Made by a program: the position numbers and the translations under genes. The notes beneath the pieces were generated by a model. It did not search any database and was not told where the DNA came from. It saw only the letters and a list, made by a program, of their open reading frames with translations. This document shows, piece after piece, positions 12,601 to 22,512 of a stretch of DNA of 64,000 nucleotides (position 1 is the stretch's first letter; each line of letters begins with the position of its first letter). Location of the stretch: positions 2,722,272 to 2,786,271 of the forward strand of contig OY811984.1 in assembly GCA_963681505.1 (NCBI GenBank). The letters are read 5' to 3'. The stretch is from Eunapius fragilis (Eukaryota > Porifera > Demospongiae > Spongillida > Spongillidae).

Positions 12601-15600
12601 GCATAGGGGTGCTGACCCCTTGCCCTGAGTCTGACTGGAACCAAGAGGTGATGCTGGTCCCCTTTACTCAGATCACCCCATGACACTGGTTGAGGTAAGG
12701 TGGCTAGGTCAGGGGTAGAAGCCCGAAGGGTGCCGCCTGCCATTGATGTATAAGCAAGAACACAGCAATACATTTTCAAGTGCAGCACTGCACAGGTGGA
12801 GTCGGGATGATTAAATCATTATGCAATGCAGCTAGCAATTAGCTGTAAACAGCCTGCCACCATCCTTTTTCTATATGTTTGACCTGGAACCATATCAGGT
12901 GTCAATATGTTTGGGATCAGAGTGTATTAGGTTGGGTTGACTAAGTGGAGGTGAGGCTTTTCAGTCCCCAGACTTTAAGCTTGGGGTTTAATGGAAGTAC
13001 TGGATGTTCCCAGGCTTTAGGCTAGGGGGGTGCAGAGTATTACTCATTCACCAAAACATTAAACCAATTAGTTTAGTACCAAAACAACCACTTAGGTATG
13101 CACGCACCAAGTTTTTTAATGGTACTTGTGGTACTCAAGGAGAGCTTCATTCATATAAATTCTGCTGAAATTCTCCAAATGCCATTCACTGTATGGCAGT
13201 AAGCATCAAACACCCTTTGCACTACCTTGCTGACAACTTGCCTCTCTTGGCTGGTACATTAGTACAACATATTTGATAGCTTTGATGCTTCTGTCACATG
13301 ACCTGCAACACACCACCCCATCATGGAGGAGTATCTAATTATTCTTGAAGATTCTTGCTGTTCAGTGCGGTGTTGTAGAATGACACAATGCAGCAGTCAA
13401 ATGGAAGGCATGAGGAAGGACTGAATTATGAAAGAATTTTTTATTGCACACTACCTTACAGGAACTGATGGCATAGTTGCACCAGTCATGTGGCTCTAAC
13501 AAACATTTGTAAAAGTGTTTGGCTTCGTGATGCAACTGTTACATGTTTCATCATCACGCAGCACTTGAACGTGAATGACTTGCATGGGTGTTAGATCTCA
13601 GGACTGTGTCAATATGAAAGGTTGACCGTATATAGCTCTTTATGGATTCTTGCTTGTTTCAATGGCCTGCAACCGCATAACCAGTACAAATCATCCAATT
13701 GACACTTGTGCTTAGGTTCCATTGTGGCTGTAGATTGCTCGCGGTATGTAAATTATTCACGGTTTTGTAAGAGCTCTTACGCCTAGTTTGCAGGCGCGTA
13801 GCACGAAGCCGAACTCATCAAAAGATTCACTGATCTTTTCTCTTTCTTCTGAGCGTTTTACAGCTCATTTAATAAGAGCAATTTTTTACAGTATGAAATC
13901 GAACTCGAGGCATTTTTAGTTATGTTGAGAAGAGCCTGTATGCGTGGCCACAAGTACATCGTAGTCGTAATAGTGTTCGATTGCGCAAATAGTCCTTTAA
14001 TATTCCAGATGTTTACTAAACATAAATTCCTTATTGGTTTTCGCATTGGTACAAAAGGCCACATGCTGGCAACCTCCGAAGTTAAGTGTCAGTTAATGAG
14101 CTTTATGGCGACCATTTTTTTAGACATACCGTAATTCAATCCTTACGATCTAATTTCAAAACCTAATGTCACGTACGGAACAGCCGTGCACCTCCCCTTG
14201 ACAAGAGCCCGCGCTTTTTAATTAGATTCATGCGAAACGATGATGGAACATCCATACGCAATACTAGCGTATATAGCGTTTCCAATCCCGTATCTATAAG
14301 GTCATTAATCTATGGTGGGGCTGAGGAATGTGAGGCTAGCTTCCATTCGGTATGTCACACCATAAATATTGGAATTACACACAAACGATATTGAATAACA
14401 AATTGAATTGGATCCTTCGGTCCAGAAAGGCTCCTCTTGAACTCGGAAACGTCTTTTTTCACTTCGCTTCGCTTACAAATTTCTGCACATCTTCAATAAT
14501 TCTGTTCGCATTTCCTTCAGTTCACTTCGCAGAATTTCCCTGTCTTGTTTGTGTTCACTTCGCAGTTCTTTATTATCGCTTCGCAAAATTGCCATGTCTT
14601 CTTTTAGTTCGCTCCGCAACATTTCTATGTCTTTTTTTTGTTCGCTTCGCAATTCAGGAACATCCGTTTTTGTCGCTCTATCCTTCAGCAGTGTCCAGAG
14701 TGTCCCAACCGTCCCAACAGAAGCAACCACCACCTTTGCTATGCTTGTTGATTCGTTATGCAACAAACCGCTAGACATTTTGCGACTAACGAGTCTGATG
14801 GACATGCCAACTTGTATGCAGACCAGTGATAAAACAAATTGCATAATTATCCCAGGCTGGCGCCTTAAAACATGTGACTGTCTGACGGACGCTGACCTAT
14901 ATGTTGTGTGCATGTGCATATGTGTGTATAAATGCTGTACCTGTTGTACACGGCCAGTTTTTTTTTACAACGATTCAGAGCTGTTAACGCTTGCGTAACG
15001 TCTCTATTAGCACGCGGGCGGATCAGATCCTTTTGGCAGCGCGGTGATATGTTTCTTAAATTATCTGGGGTGAATCATTATCTACTGCACCTGATTCATG
15101 TCCGTATAGCTGATGAATCATCAACAAAGTTCGTATCCCTTATGGAGCGCATTTCATATGTTTTTTTGCTTTTTTGCCGTTTCATCCCAATGTTTTAAGT
15201 TGGCGCTATCAGTAACTTCACTCCCATATGGAAAGCAGCTTAGGCAAGTTACCTTCTTTTTCAATGTGCTCTTGCAATGAAAGGCCTTGACATAGTAGAA
15301 ACTTCATTGCACACAGCTGACTCCAGAGCTGCCAAGGTCTGGGGGGTCAGATGCTGGAGCTGCCAAGGTCTGGGGCATCAGATGTTGGAGGTTGAATACA
15401 AGACCCTCAAATTCAAGTTTCATAGAACCAAACAAATCAACACTGATACAACTTACATACTGTACTAAGGTACTAAATTGCTGAACAATTAACATTACTG
15501 TTTTGATGAATAAGCTTTATTGTATTCCCATGCTGCTTTCTTAGCTTTCTCTAGCAGCTGTTTTGTTGGCTCCAATTTGCTGTTTTGTTCGCTCCATTAT

Positions 15601-18600
15601 TAGTTATACACGCTCGTACCCATTCCTAACCCAGTGCCCATATATATATACTGTATGCGCATGCGTATAAATAGATGCTGGAGATTCTAGCAGGTGTGCG
15701 TGTGAGCTGGAGAATCAGAGCAAATGCATGTGTCTCCAGCCTAATGCGTGAGACTTGGCAGCTCTGTGACTCAGAAGCCCATTTGTATTTTAATTCCCAT
15801 TTCATCCTTGCCTCGTTATGGGGGGGGCTGAACTGTCATGAGCAAGAAACCTTTCAATAACCTCTTTCATATTTTTCAAAAGCCCTTGTAAAAGCTGCAT
15901 CAGGTTTAATTCCACATGGCAAAAACATCATGTCTCAGCACATATTGGCAGTATGAGCAAAATATTTTCTTTTTTGATACAAACAATTTTATCCAAACGT
16001 TTTTTCATATACCAGGATAACACAAAATGTCTACCCTTTCAAGATAATTGTTCTAAAAATATCCCTCTGTTTTGTCTGATAGGCCTTCATTTCATTGGTA
16101 CAATGCAATCGAAGTGACCTTTTTCTGCTGCAGCACATTCAACTGGCTCATGTCTACTTGACTGTTTTCATCATCTTTAACCGAATACTTCCATTTATAA
16201 CCCGAAGTCTAGGTCATGGAGTAACTGTGCTTGCAACGATTACAGATTCGTTTGGCGTTGGTGTCAACCCCCTCTGGTTTTTGTCAAGGTTACTGCCTCC
16301 ACAACTCACAGAACTACTCCCTTTGAATTTATTCCCACAATTCGAAACTGCACTCCGTGACATTTGTCCCACAACTCCAGCGGTACCTGAATCACCCGTT
16401 AACAGCTCTTATCTTTCTTCAAAACAGACCATGACTTGTGCAGAAGAGCCCTGCACCTGCGTATATGTACACCAAACAACACACCGATAAATAAGTTCTC
16501 ACACACAGTAATCTCAAAGAACACGTGCTCGCAATAACATGGTTAAATTTATTCATAACCCATGAGGGGGGGGGGGGGGGGGGTAACCTGATATTTGGGG
16601 GGAGGGGGGGTGCAACTTTTTTGTCAAAAGAACACAGCAACAGTTCAGGGGCGGGCGGAGAAGGTGGGGCATGCAGTTACCCCATATTGATGTGTTTCAT
16701 CACTTTAAAAGGAGGTTCAAGTGGCCTTTATTTTAACCCCTATTCATTCAAACCTTTGTGCTGTTGAACCTATATAGGTTACATGTGTGTTCATTTTGCC
16801 ACCCAGGAAATGTGATTTTGTGAATTCATTAATTGTTATAGGCATGCAGACTGAGTATGAAAAGAACAAATGGTTAGGGAGTTAGATGTGCTGCTAAGAT
16901 CAGCTTGGGCGTGTAAAAGGAAACAGTATTGTCTCGCTACCAAATACGGCATGTCCACTTATACAACTGTGTAATGAATGATACATGCGACGATGCCCCA
17001 GTCACGTGGAGTGTAGTCTGTAGTCTGCATTGTGTGGTTGGGACATGGAGCGTAGTCTGTAGTCTGCACTGTGTGGTTGGGACATGGAGCGTAGTCTGTA
17101 GTCTGCATTGTGTGGTTGGGACGTGGAGTGTAGTCTGTAGTCTGCATTGTGTGGTTGGGACATGGAGCGTAGTCTGTAGTCTGCATTGTGTGGTTGAGAT
17201 CCAAGTATTTGCAGTTACAAACACCTGCGTTTTCTGCACATTGTGCTATCGTGTAGTTGTGTGGTTGCGAAATACCAAATCCAACACTTCCCTAGCTAAC
17301 GTGCTCCCGATTTGACAAGCCAGTGTTACTTCTCTTGTGCAGGTACTGATGAATCTCGTTGCAGAGATTAGTGGCAGCTACTGGTTGGCCCTTATATTTC
17401 AGACATCTCATGTGATAAGTGAGGTTAGTGCGGCACAATACAGGGTACAATACCAACATTACATGTATGCAATCATGAATTATAGGTGGAGTGGCCAAAG
17501 CCAGATAAGGACAATGTAATGCATATGGACTGGTAAGATGCTTATTTCATGCTGTTGTAATTTCTGTGATGCCCACTACAGCATGTATTATATCATCTCC
17601 AGCTATTTTTAAAAATTGGTTGTGTAGCTTATATATATGTACTGTAGAACGGATCATTGTAAATAATGTACATTTAACATCTAAATTAAGGTCTTTTTTT
17701 TTTTTCCAATCTGATTTGTTAAACTATGAACTCTATGTAATGCCATAGGAGCGCAATCTGTTGCATAGCTCTCCTGTTCTAACTCCTCCTGTTCTTGCAA
17801 GGTTATATCTTTTAATGTCTGTTAGAAGGCCGATGATTTCTTAATCTATATCGTCTTGGAAACAAATTCCTGGTGTTCAGTGCTATCCTGCCTGCCCTTT
17901 GTTTACTGAGGGCTTCAGCTTGCACATCAGAAATACTGTCATACTCTTTGGCATGGAGTTGGTCTTGCTGTGTGTCAGCACTAGGTCTGAGCTATAATTG
18001 TTCTGATGATTTTGTGGCTTCTTTATCCAAGTGGTTTCCATTTGTGTTGTTGCATGGCACCCTACCCCCATCAGAGCATTTGCCCTCTCCTTGGTGCCAT
18101 ATTGTCCCCTACCCCCATCAGAGCATTGGCCCTCTCCTTGGTGCCATGTTGTCCCCTACCCCCATCAGAGCATTGGCCCTCTCCTTGGTGCCATATTGTC
18201 CCCTACCCCCATCAGAGCATTGGCCCTCTCCTTGGTGCCATATTGTCCCCTACCCCCATCAGAGCATTGGCCCTCTCCTTGGTGCCATATTGTCCCCTAC
18301 CCCCATCAGAGCATTGGCCCTCTCCTTGGTGCCATATTGTCCCCTACCCCCATCAGAGCATTGGCCCTCTCCTTGGTGCCATATTGTCCCCTACCCCCAT
18401 CAGAGCATTGGCCCTCTCCTTGGTGCCATATTGTCCCCTACCCCCATCAGAGCATTGGCCCTCTCCTTGGTGCCATATTGTCCCCTACCCCCATCAGAGC
18501 ATTGGCCCTCTCCTTGGTGCCATATTGTCCCCTACCCCCATCAGAGCATTGGCCCTCCCCTTGGTGCCATATTGTCCCCTACCCCCATCAGAGCATTGGC

Positions 18601-21600
18601 CCTCTCTTTGGTGCCATATTGTCCCCTACCCCCATCAGAGCATTGGCCCTCTCCTTGGTGCCATATTGTCCCCTACCCCCATCAGAGCATTGGCCCTCTC
18701 CTTGGTGCCATATTGTCCCCTACCCCCATCAGAGCATTGGCCCTCTCCTTGGTGCCATATTGTCCCCTACCCCCATCAGAGCATTGGCCCTCTCCTTGGT
18801 GCCATATTGTCCCCTACCCCCATCAGAGCATTGGCCCTCTCCTTGGTGCCATATTGTCCCCTACCCCCATCAGAGCATTGGCCCTCTCCTTGGTGCCATA
18901 TTGTCCCCTACCCCCATCAGAGCATTGGCCCTCTCTTTGGTGCCATATTGTCCCCTACCCCCATCAGAGCATTGGCCCTCTCCTTGGTGCCATATTGTCC
19001 CCTACCCCCATCAGAGCATTGGCCCTCTCCTTGGTGCCATATTGTCCCCTACCCCCATCAGAGCATTGGCCCTCTCCTTGGTGTCATATTGTCCCCTACC
19101 CCCATCAGAGCATTGGCCCTCTCCTTGGTGCCATATTGTCCCCTACCCCCATCAGAGCATTGGCCCTCTCCTTGGTGCCATATTGTCCCCTACCCCCATC
19201 AGAGCATTGGCCCTCTCCTTGGTGCCATATTGTCCCCTACCCCCATCAGAGCATTGGCCCTCCCCTTGGTGCCATATTATCCCCTACCCCCATCAGAGCA
19301 TTGGCCCTCTCCTTGGTGCCATATTGTCCCCTACCCCCATCAGAGCATTGGCCCTCTCCTTGGTGCCATATTGTCCCCTACCCCCATCAGAGCATTGGCC
19401 CTCTCCTTGGTGCCATATTGTCCCCTACCCCCATCAGAGCATTGGCCCTCTCCTTGGTGCCATATTGTCCCCTACCCCCATCAGAGCATTGGCCCTCTCC
19501 TTGGTGCCATATTGTCCCCTACCCCCATCAGAGCATTGGCCCTCTCCTTGGTGCCATATTGTCCCCTATCATTGGCCCTCTCCTTGGTGTCATATTGTCC
19601 CCTACCCCCATCAGAGCATTGGCCCTCTCCTTGGTGCCATATTGTCCCCTACCCCCATCAGAGCATTGGCCCTCTCCTTGGTGCCATATTGTCCCCTACC
19701 CCCATCAGAGCATTGGCCCTCTCCTTGGTGCCATATTGTCCCCTATCATTGGCCCTCTCCTTGGTGTCATATTGTCCCCTACCCCCATCAGAGCATTGGC
19801 CCTCTCCTTGGTGTCATATTGTCCCCTACCCCCATCAGAGCATTGGCCCTCTCCTTGGTGCCATATTGTCCCCTACCCCCATCAGAGCATTGGCCCTCTC
19901 CTTGGTGCCATATTGTCCCCTACCCCCATCAGAGCATTGGCCCTCTCCTTGGTGCCATATTGTCCCCTATCATTGGCCCTCTCCTTGGTGTCATATTGTC
20001 CCCTACCCCCATCAGAGCATTGGCCCTCTCCTTGGTGCCATATTGTCCCCTACCCCCATCAGAGCATTGGCCCTCTCCTTGGTGCCATATTGTCCCCTAC
20101 CCCCATCAGAGCATTGGCCCTCCCCTTGGTGCCATATTATCCCCTACCCCCATCAGAGCATTGGCCCTCTCCTTGGTGCCATATTGTCCCCTACCCCCAT
20201 CAGAGCATTGGCCCTCCCCTTGGTGCCATATTGTCCCCTACCCCCATCAGAGCATTGGCCCTCTCCTTGGTGCCATATTGTCCCCTACCCCCATCAGAGC
20301 ATTGGCCCTCTCCTTGGTGCCATATTGTCCCCTACCCCCATCAGAGCATTGGCCCTCCCCTTGGTGCCATATTGTCCCCTACCCCCATCAGAGCATTGGC
20401 CCTCTCCTTGGTGCCATATTGTCCCCTACCCCCATCAGAGCATTGGCCCTCTCCTTGGTGCCATATTGTCCCCTACCCCCATCAGAGCATTGGCCCTCCC
20501 CTTGGTGCCATATTGTCCCCTACCCCCATCAGAGCATTGGCCCTCTCCTTGGTGCCATATTGTCCCTCCCCTTGGTGCCATATTGTCCCCTACCCCCATC
20601 AGAGCATTGGCCCTCTCCTTGGTGCCATATTGTCCCCTACCCCCCATCAGAGCATTGGCCCTCCCCTTGGTGCCATATTGTCCCCTACTTCCATCAGAGC
20701 ATTGGCCCTTTCCTTGGTGCCATATTGTCCCCTACCCCCATCAGAGCATTGGCCCTCTCCTTGGTGCCATATTGTCCCTCCCCTTGGTGCCATATTGTCC
20801 CCTACCCCCATCAGAGCATTGGCCCTTTCCTTGGTGCCATATTGTCCCCTACCCCCATCAGAGCATTGGCCCTCTCCTTGGTGCCATATTGTCCCCTACC
20901 CCCATCAGAGCATTGGCCCTCTCCTTGGTGCCATATTGTCCCCTACCCCCATCAGAGCATTGGCCCTCTCCTTGGTGCCATATTGTCCCCTACCCCCATC
21001 AGAGCATTGGCCCTCCCCTTGGTGCCATATTGTCCCCTACCCCCATCAGAGCATTGGCCCTCCCCTTGGTGCCATATTGTCCCCTACCCCTATCAGAGCA
21101 TTGGCCCTCTCCTTGGTGCCATATTGTCCCCTACCCCCATCAGAGCGTTGGCCCTCTCCTTGGTGCCATATTGTCTCCTACAGATCATAAGATCCTTGGA
21201 CATATTCCGTAATAGAAATCATCATTCGGGACATTTCACTGCTTGAGATTTCTATATGTCCACATGTGTACGATCATCTATTAATTTTCATAAGGTGCCA
21301 TTGAGCAAATGAATGAGTGCTGTAGGAGAAATGACCGTAGAGCTGACGCTGTTCAAACCCCCCCCCCCCCCCCCCCCTCTCCATTAAAAACAAATAGCTT
21401 GTGTTTCTCTATATGCTCACATGACCTTTTTCACTACTTCATGGGTGAAACAGAACTCCAACATTAATATGCTCCGCAGAAGCATGCGTGCAAGTTATGG
21501 AGATAAACACTTTTTTAAATATGAGCCATTTTTAAAAGTGGTGTGGGTGGGGTAAGTGTTCAATGATGCTTACATTTTCCTAACAATGTTTTGGTGAGAA

Positions 21601-22053
21601 AACTGTTCTTATAATAGCACTGCGGATGACACTATTGCCCAATGTTAGTTATTTAACATGGCACAGTACAGCTTAAATGTGGAGGAGGGGGGAGAGGCAG
21701 CTTGACCTTGCCTGTTGTACTCATGTGTGGGAAAGCTACATGTGTTGGATCATAACATTGAACGTTGCTTACTTTGAAATGCCAGGGCTGAGCTGCAGAT
21801 AGCTACAACTCAGGACTATGCCACTGACAGCTGGTTCTGGACAGTATTTACTGGAGCCCTCAACCACCAGACCACCCACCATTTGTTCCCTGGAGTTATT
21901 CAGTCGCACTATATGAAGATAACGCCTATTGTGAAGCAGACGTGTGAAGAATTCGGGTTGAAATATCATTACGTGGACACCACTACCGAAGCAATTGGAT
22001 GCCATTTCAACCACCTGAAGGCACTGGGCCAAGACACAAAGAAAAGTGATTGA
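3632..22053 (+). CDS. Front-end fatty acid desaturase with N-terminal cytochrome b5 domain
   Basis: Introduces double bonds near the carboxyl end of polyunsaturated acyl chains at the ER membrane, taking electrons through its own b5 domain. Fourteen exons: 3632-3754, 3838-3956, 4749-4814, 5293-5350, 5409-5486, 5547-5644, 5701-5797, 6497-6565, 6731-6823, 6880-6934, 6993-7111, 17343-17423, 17486-17532, 21786-22053. All phases agree, giving 456 residues, the usual family size. Cytochrome b5 HPGG is at residues 52-55 with the second heme histidine near 75. Histidine boxes: HDASH (178-182), HVLGHH (214-219) and QTTHH (396-400); the Gln in the third box is the front-end signature. From memory the C-terminal half resembles fungal (Mortierella) delta-5 desaturases, but regioselectivity (delta 5 or 6) cannot be read from sequence. 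The 6934/6993 junction is the least certain. Introns between boxes 1-2 and before box 3 carry large minisatellites. Confidence 0.9.
5821..6452. repeat. 25-bp minisatellite, about 25 copies, in desaturase intron 7
   Basis: The unit TTCTAGGGAGCACGGGTACC plus CATGC is repeated head to tail with few substitutions (TAC/TGC, CTT/CAT, GGAG/GGGG variants). Each unit contains the palindrome GGGTACCC. The array fills nearly the whole intron between the first and second histidine-box exons. Confidence 0.95.
8086..8963. mobile_element. Non-autonomous TIR element inserted in a transposon ORF, CCAAA target duplication
   Basis: The left end CAGGGCCCGCGGA is matched by the right end TCCGCGGGCCCTG as a perfect 13-bp inverted repeat. 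The flanks CCAAA (8081-8085) and CCAAA (8964-8968) are identical, as expected of a 5-bp target duplication. Removing the insert and one flank copy keeps the surrounding zinc-finger reading frame open across the join, which supports the boundaries. Inside are G-runs near both ends and a 115-codon open frame (8312-8659) of no recognisable family. Confidence 0.7.
8226..8310 (+). repeat. One end of a CAGGGWGATTGGAAA MITE family
   Basis: The sequence CAGGGAGATTGGAAAG followed by GCGCAAAATGGTATAACTCC matches the terminal region of the full-length MITEs at 47821-48009 and 52768-52964. Only one end is present here, nested in the 8086-8963 element. Confidence 0.6.
9061..9975. repeat. Three tandem copies of a 305-bp unit
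   Basis: Copies at 9061-9365, 9366-9670 and 9671-9975 differ at only a few positions (for example TCTACAG/TCTGCAG and ACTCAG/ACACAG). Each begins ATTACGCGGGCG and ends TCCTTGCAAATAGT. Inside each unit a degenerate motif GTTACAGCTC recurs about every 15-25 bases. ORFs of 60-72 codons in this stretch are repeats of one another and not genes. Confidence 0.95.
9976..10975. other. Intron sequence with one imperfect direct repeat
   Basis: About 75-95 bases starting GTAGGCTCACATGT at 10529 recur imperfectly from 10679 (GTAGGCTCACACGT through CACTATCTCTGC). Otherwise I see no gene or element. Confidence 0.45.
10976..14315. mobile_element. 3.3-kb TIR DNA element with TGGGG target site duplication
   Basis: The left terminus (CCATAGGTTAATGACC, then ACGGGATTGGAAACGCT, then ATCATCGTTTC) is repeated in inverted orientation at the right end (14225-14315). 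The terminal inverted repeats run about 75-90 bp with an unequal middle. Both ends are flanked by TGGGG (10971-10975 and 14316-14320). The interior has no intact transposase. A minus-strand frame at 11687-11998 contains VGADLLSKFQCNV, vaguely like the C-terminal part of a retropepsin, but no Asp-Thr/Ser-Gly site is visible. Family unassigned. It lies inside desaturase intron 11. Confidence 0.65.
12140..13850. other. Interior of the TIR element without recognisable coding
   Basis: A 95-codon open frame on the minus strand (12501-12788) and several shorter ones are present, with no motif I recognise. I see no internal repeats. Confidence 0.4.
14473..14844 (-). CDS. Possible small coiled-coil membrane protein, antisense in desaturase intron
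   Basis: An open frame of 123 residues from the ATG at 14844 (an upstream in-frame ATG at 14919 would add 25). A hydrophobic N-terminus (MQFVLSLVCIQVG) and a second apolar stretch (AKVVVASVGTVGTLWTLL) precede about 60 residues of heptad-like repeats built on LRSE: ELRSEQKKD, MLRSELKED, ILRSDNKE, ELRSEHKQD, ILRSELKEM. The repeats vary at the protein level while keeping Leu spacing, unlike the minisatellite ORFs nearby, which suggests real coding. I do not recognise the family; mitochondrial or membrane-anchored coiled-coil proteins have this layout. No introns are apparent. Confidence 0.45.
   Translation of the reverse strand: MQFVLSLVCIQVGMSIRLVSRKMSSGLLHNESTSIAKVVVASVGTVGTLWTLLKDRATKTDVPELRSEQKKDIEMLRSELKEDMAILRSDNKELRSEHKQDREILRSELKEMRTELLKMCRNL
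15000..16900. other. Intron sequence, low complexity, no gene seen
   Basis: Contains a two-copy 31-bp direct repeat (GCTGCCAAGGTCTGG at 15329 and 15360), a 20-base G tract at 16563-16582, and a 131-codon open frame (16095-16490) with no recognisable domain. Nothing else supportable. Confidence 0.4.
17003..17197. repeat. 39-bp minisatellite, five copies
   Basis: The unit GTGGAGTGTAGTCTGTAGTC followed by TGCATTGTGTGGTTGGGAC is repeated five times with a few transitions. Because 39 is divisible by three it produces a pseudo-repetitive ORF on each strand. It lies just upstream of desaturase exon 12. Confidence 0.92.
18058..21178. repeat. 47-bp minisatellite, about 66 copies, 3.1 kb, in desaturase intron 13
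   Basis: The unit contains CCTACCCCCATCAGAGCATT, then GGCCCTCTCCTTGGTGCCAT, then ATTGTCC. It is head to tail with very low divergence (CTCC/CCCC, GCC/GTC and similar changes). Several shortened units (CCCCTATCATTGGCCC; TGTCCCTCCCCTTGG) recur at intervals, which points to higher-order duplication of blocks. Since 47 is not a multiple of three and the unit lacks stops in any plus frame, all three plus frames stay open for more than 1,060 codons. These are not genes. The array sits between the exon encoding VEWPKPDKD and the last exon with QTTHH. Confidence 0.97.
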
Positions 22054-22512
22054 GAAAACATTTTAAGTAACAAGTGTACAGTGTTGGTGCATTTGTTGAA
22101 TGAGGCTGAATTAAATTATTTTAATGTATTGCATCTAGCACTGCTTAAGACACTTTAAAGAAGAACTGTCAGTTGATATGAAATCCTGCAGATTATGCCA
22201 ATTAAAGTAGCATGAGCAAGATGTTTTTCTGTCTTGGCTTGTGTGTGAGAGTATGTGTGCTGTCTGTAGTCTATCCCATCATATTATTATGCATCAACAC
22301 TGACCCTCATGATTCTTCTGAAGCAGTTGAATGATCAGGGTTAGTAGAATGCTATCACTGCAGCCATTAATAATCTGCTATCCACTTCAGCTATTATGTG
22401 CCCCACCTCTTCTGCATGCCCACTGTAGTACGAACACACGTCCCCGGTCCAATCATAACCCCAAATTCAAATTAAAGCTCCCCCGGTTTTTTGTACATAT
22501 TTATCCCGCGAG
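22054..22512. promoter_or_regulatory. Intergenic region between desaturase and CTU2
   Basis: About 460 bp. The 3-prime UTR of the desaturase includes AT-rich polyadenylation-like signals (AATTAAA near 22109, AATTAAAG near 22199). The CTU2 promoter must lie in the remainder; no TATA box is obvious. Confidence 0.4.

Noticed and set aside
12501-12788. 95-codon minus ORF
   Set aside because: No recognisable motif, no splice context; chance ORF inside the TIR element.
16095-16490. 131-codon ORF
   Set aside because: No domain, no splice partner and composition like its surroundings; cannot be supported as a gene.
16929-17315. 128-codon plus ORF and 100-codon minus ORF
   Set aside because: Both are driven by the in-frame 39-bp repeat and lie in an intron.
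17873-21246. Three overlapping ORFs of 1,068-1,105 codons
   Set aside because: They are the three phases of the 47-bp minisatellite with identical rotated peptide repeats; they lie in a desaturase intron and have no independent coding signal.
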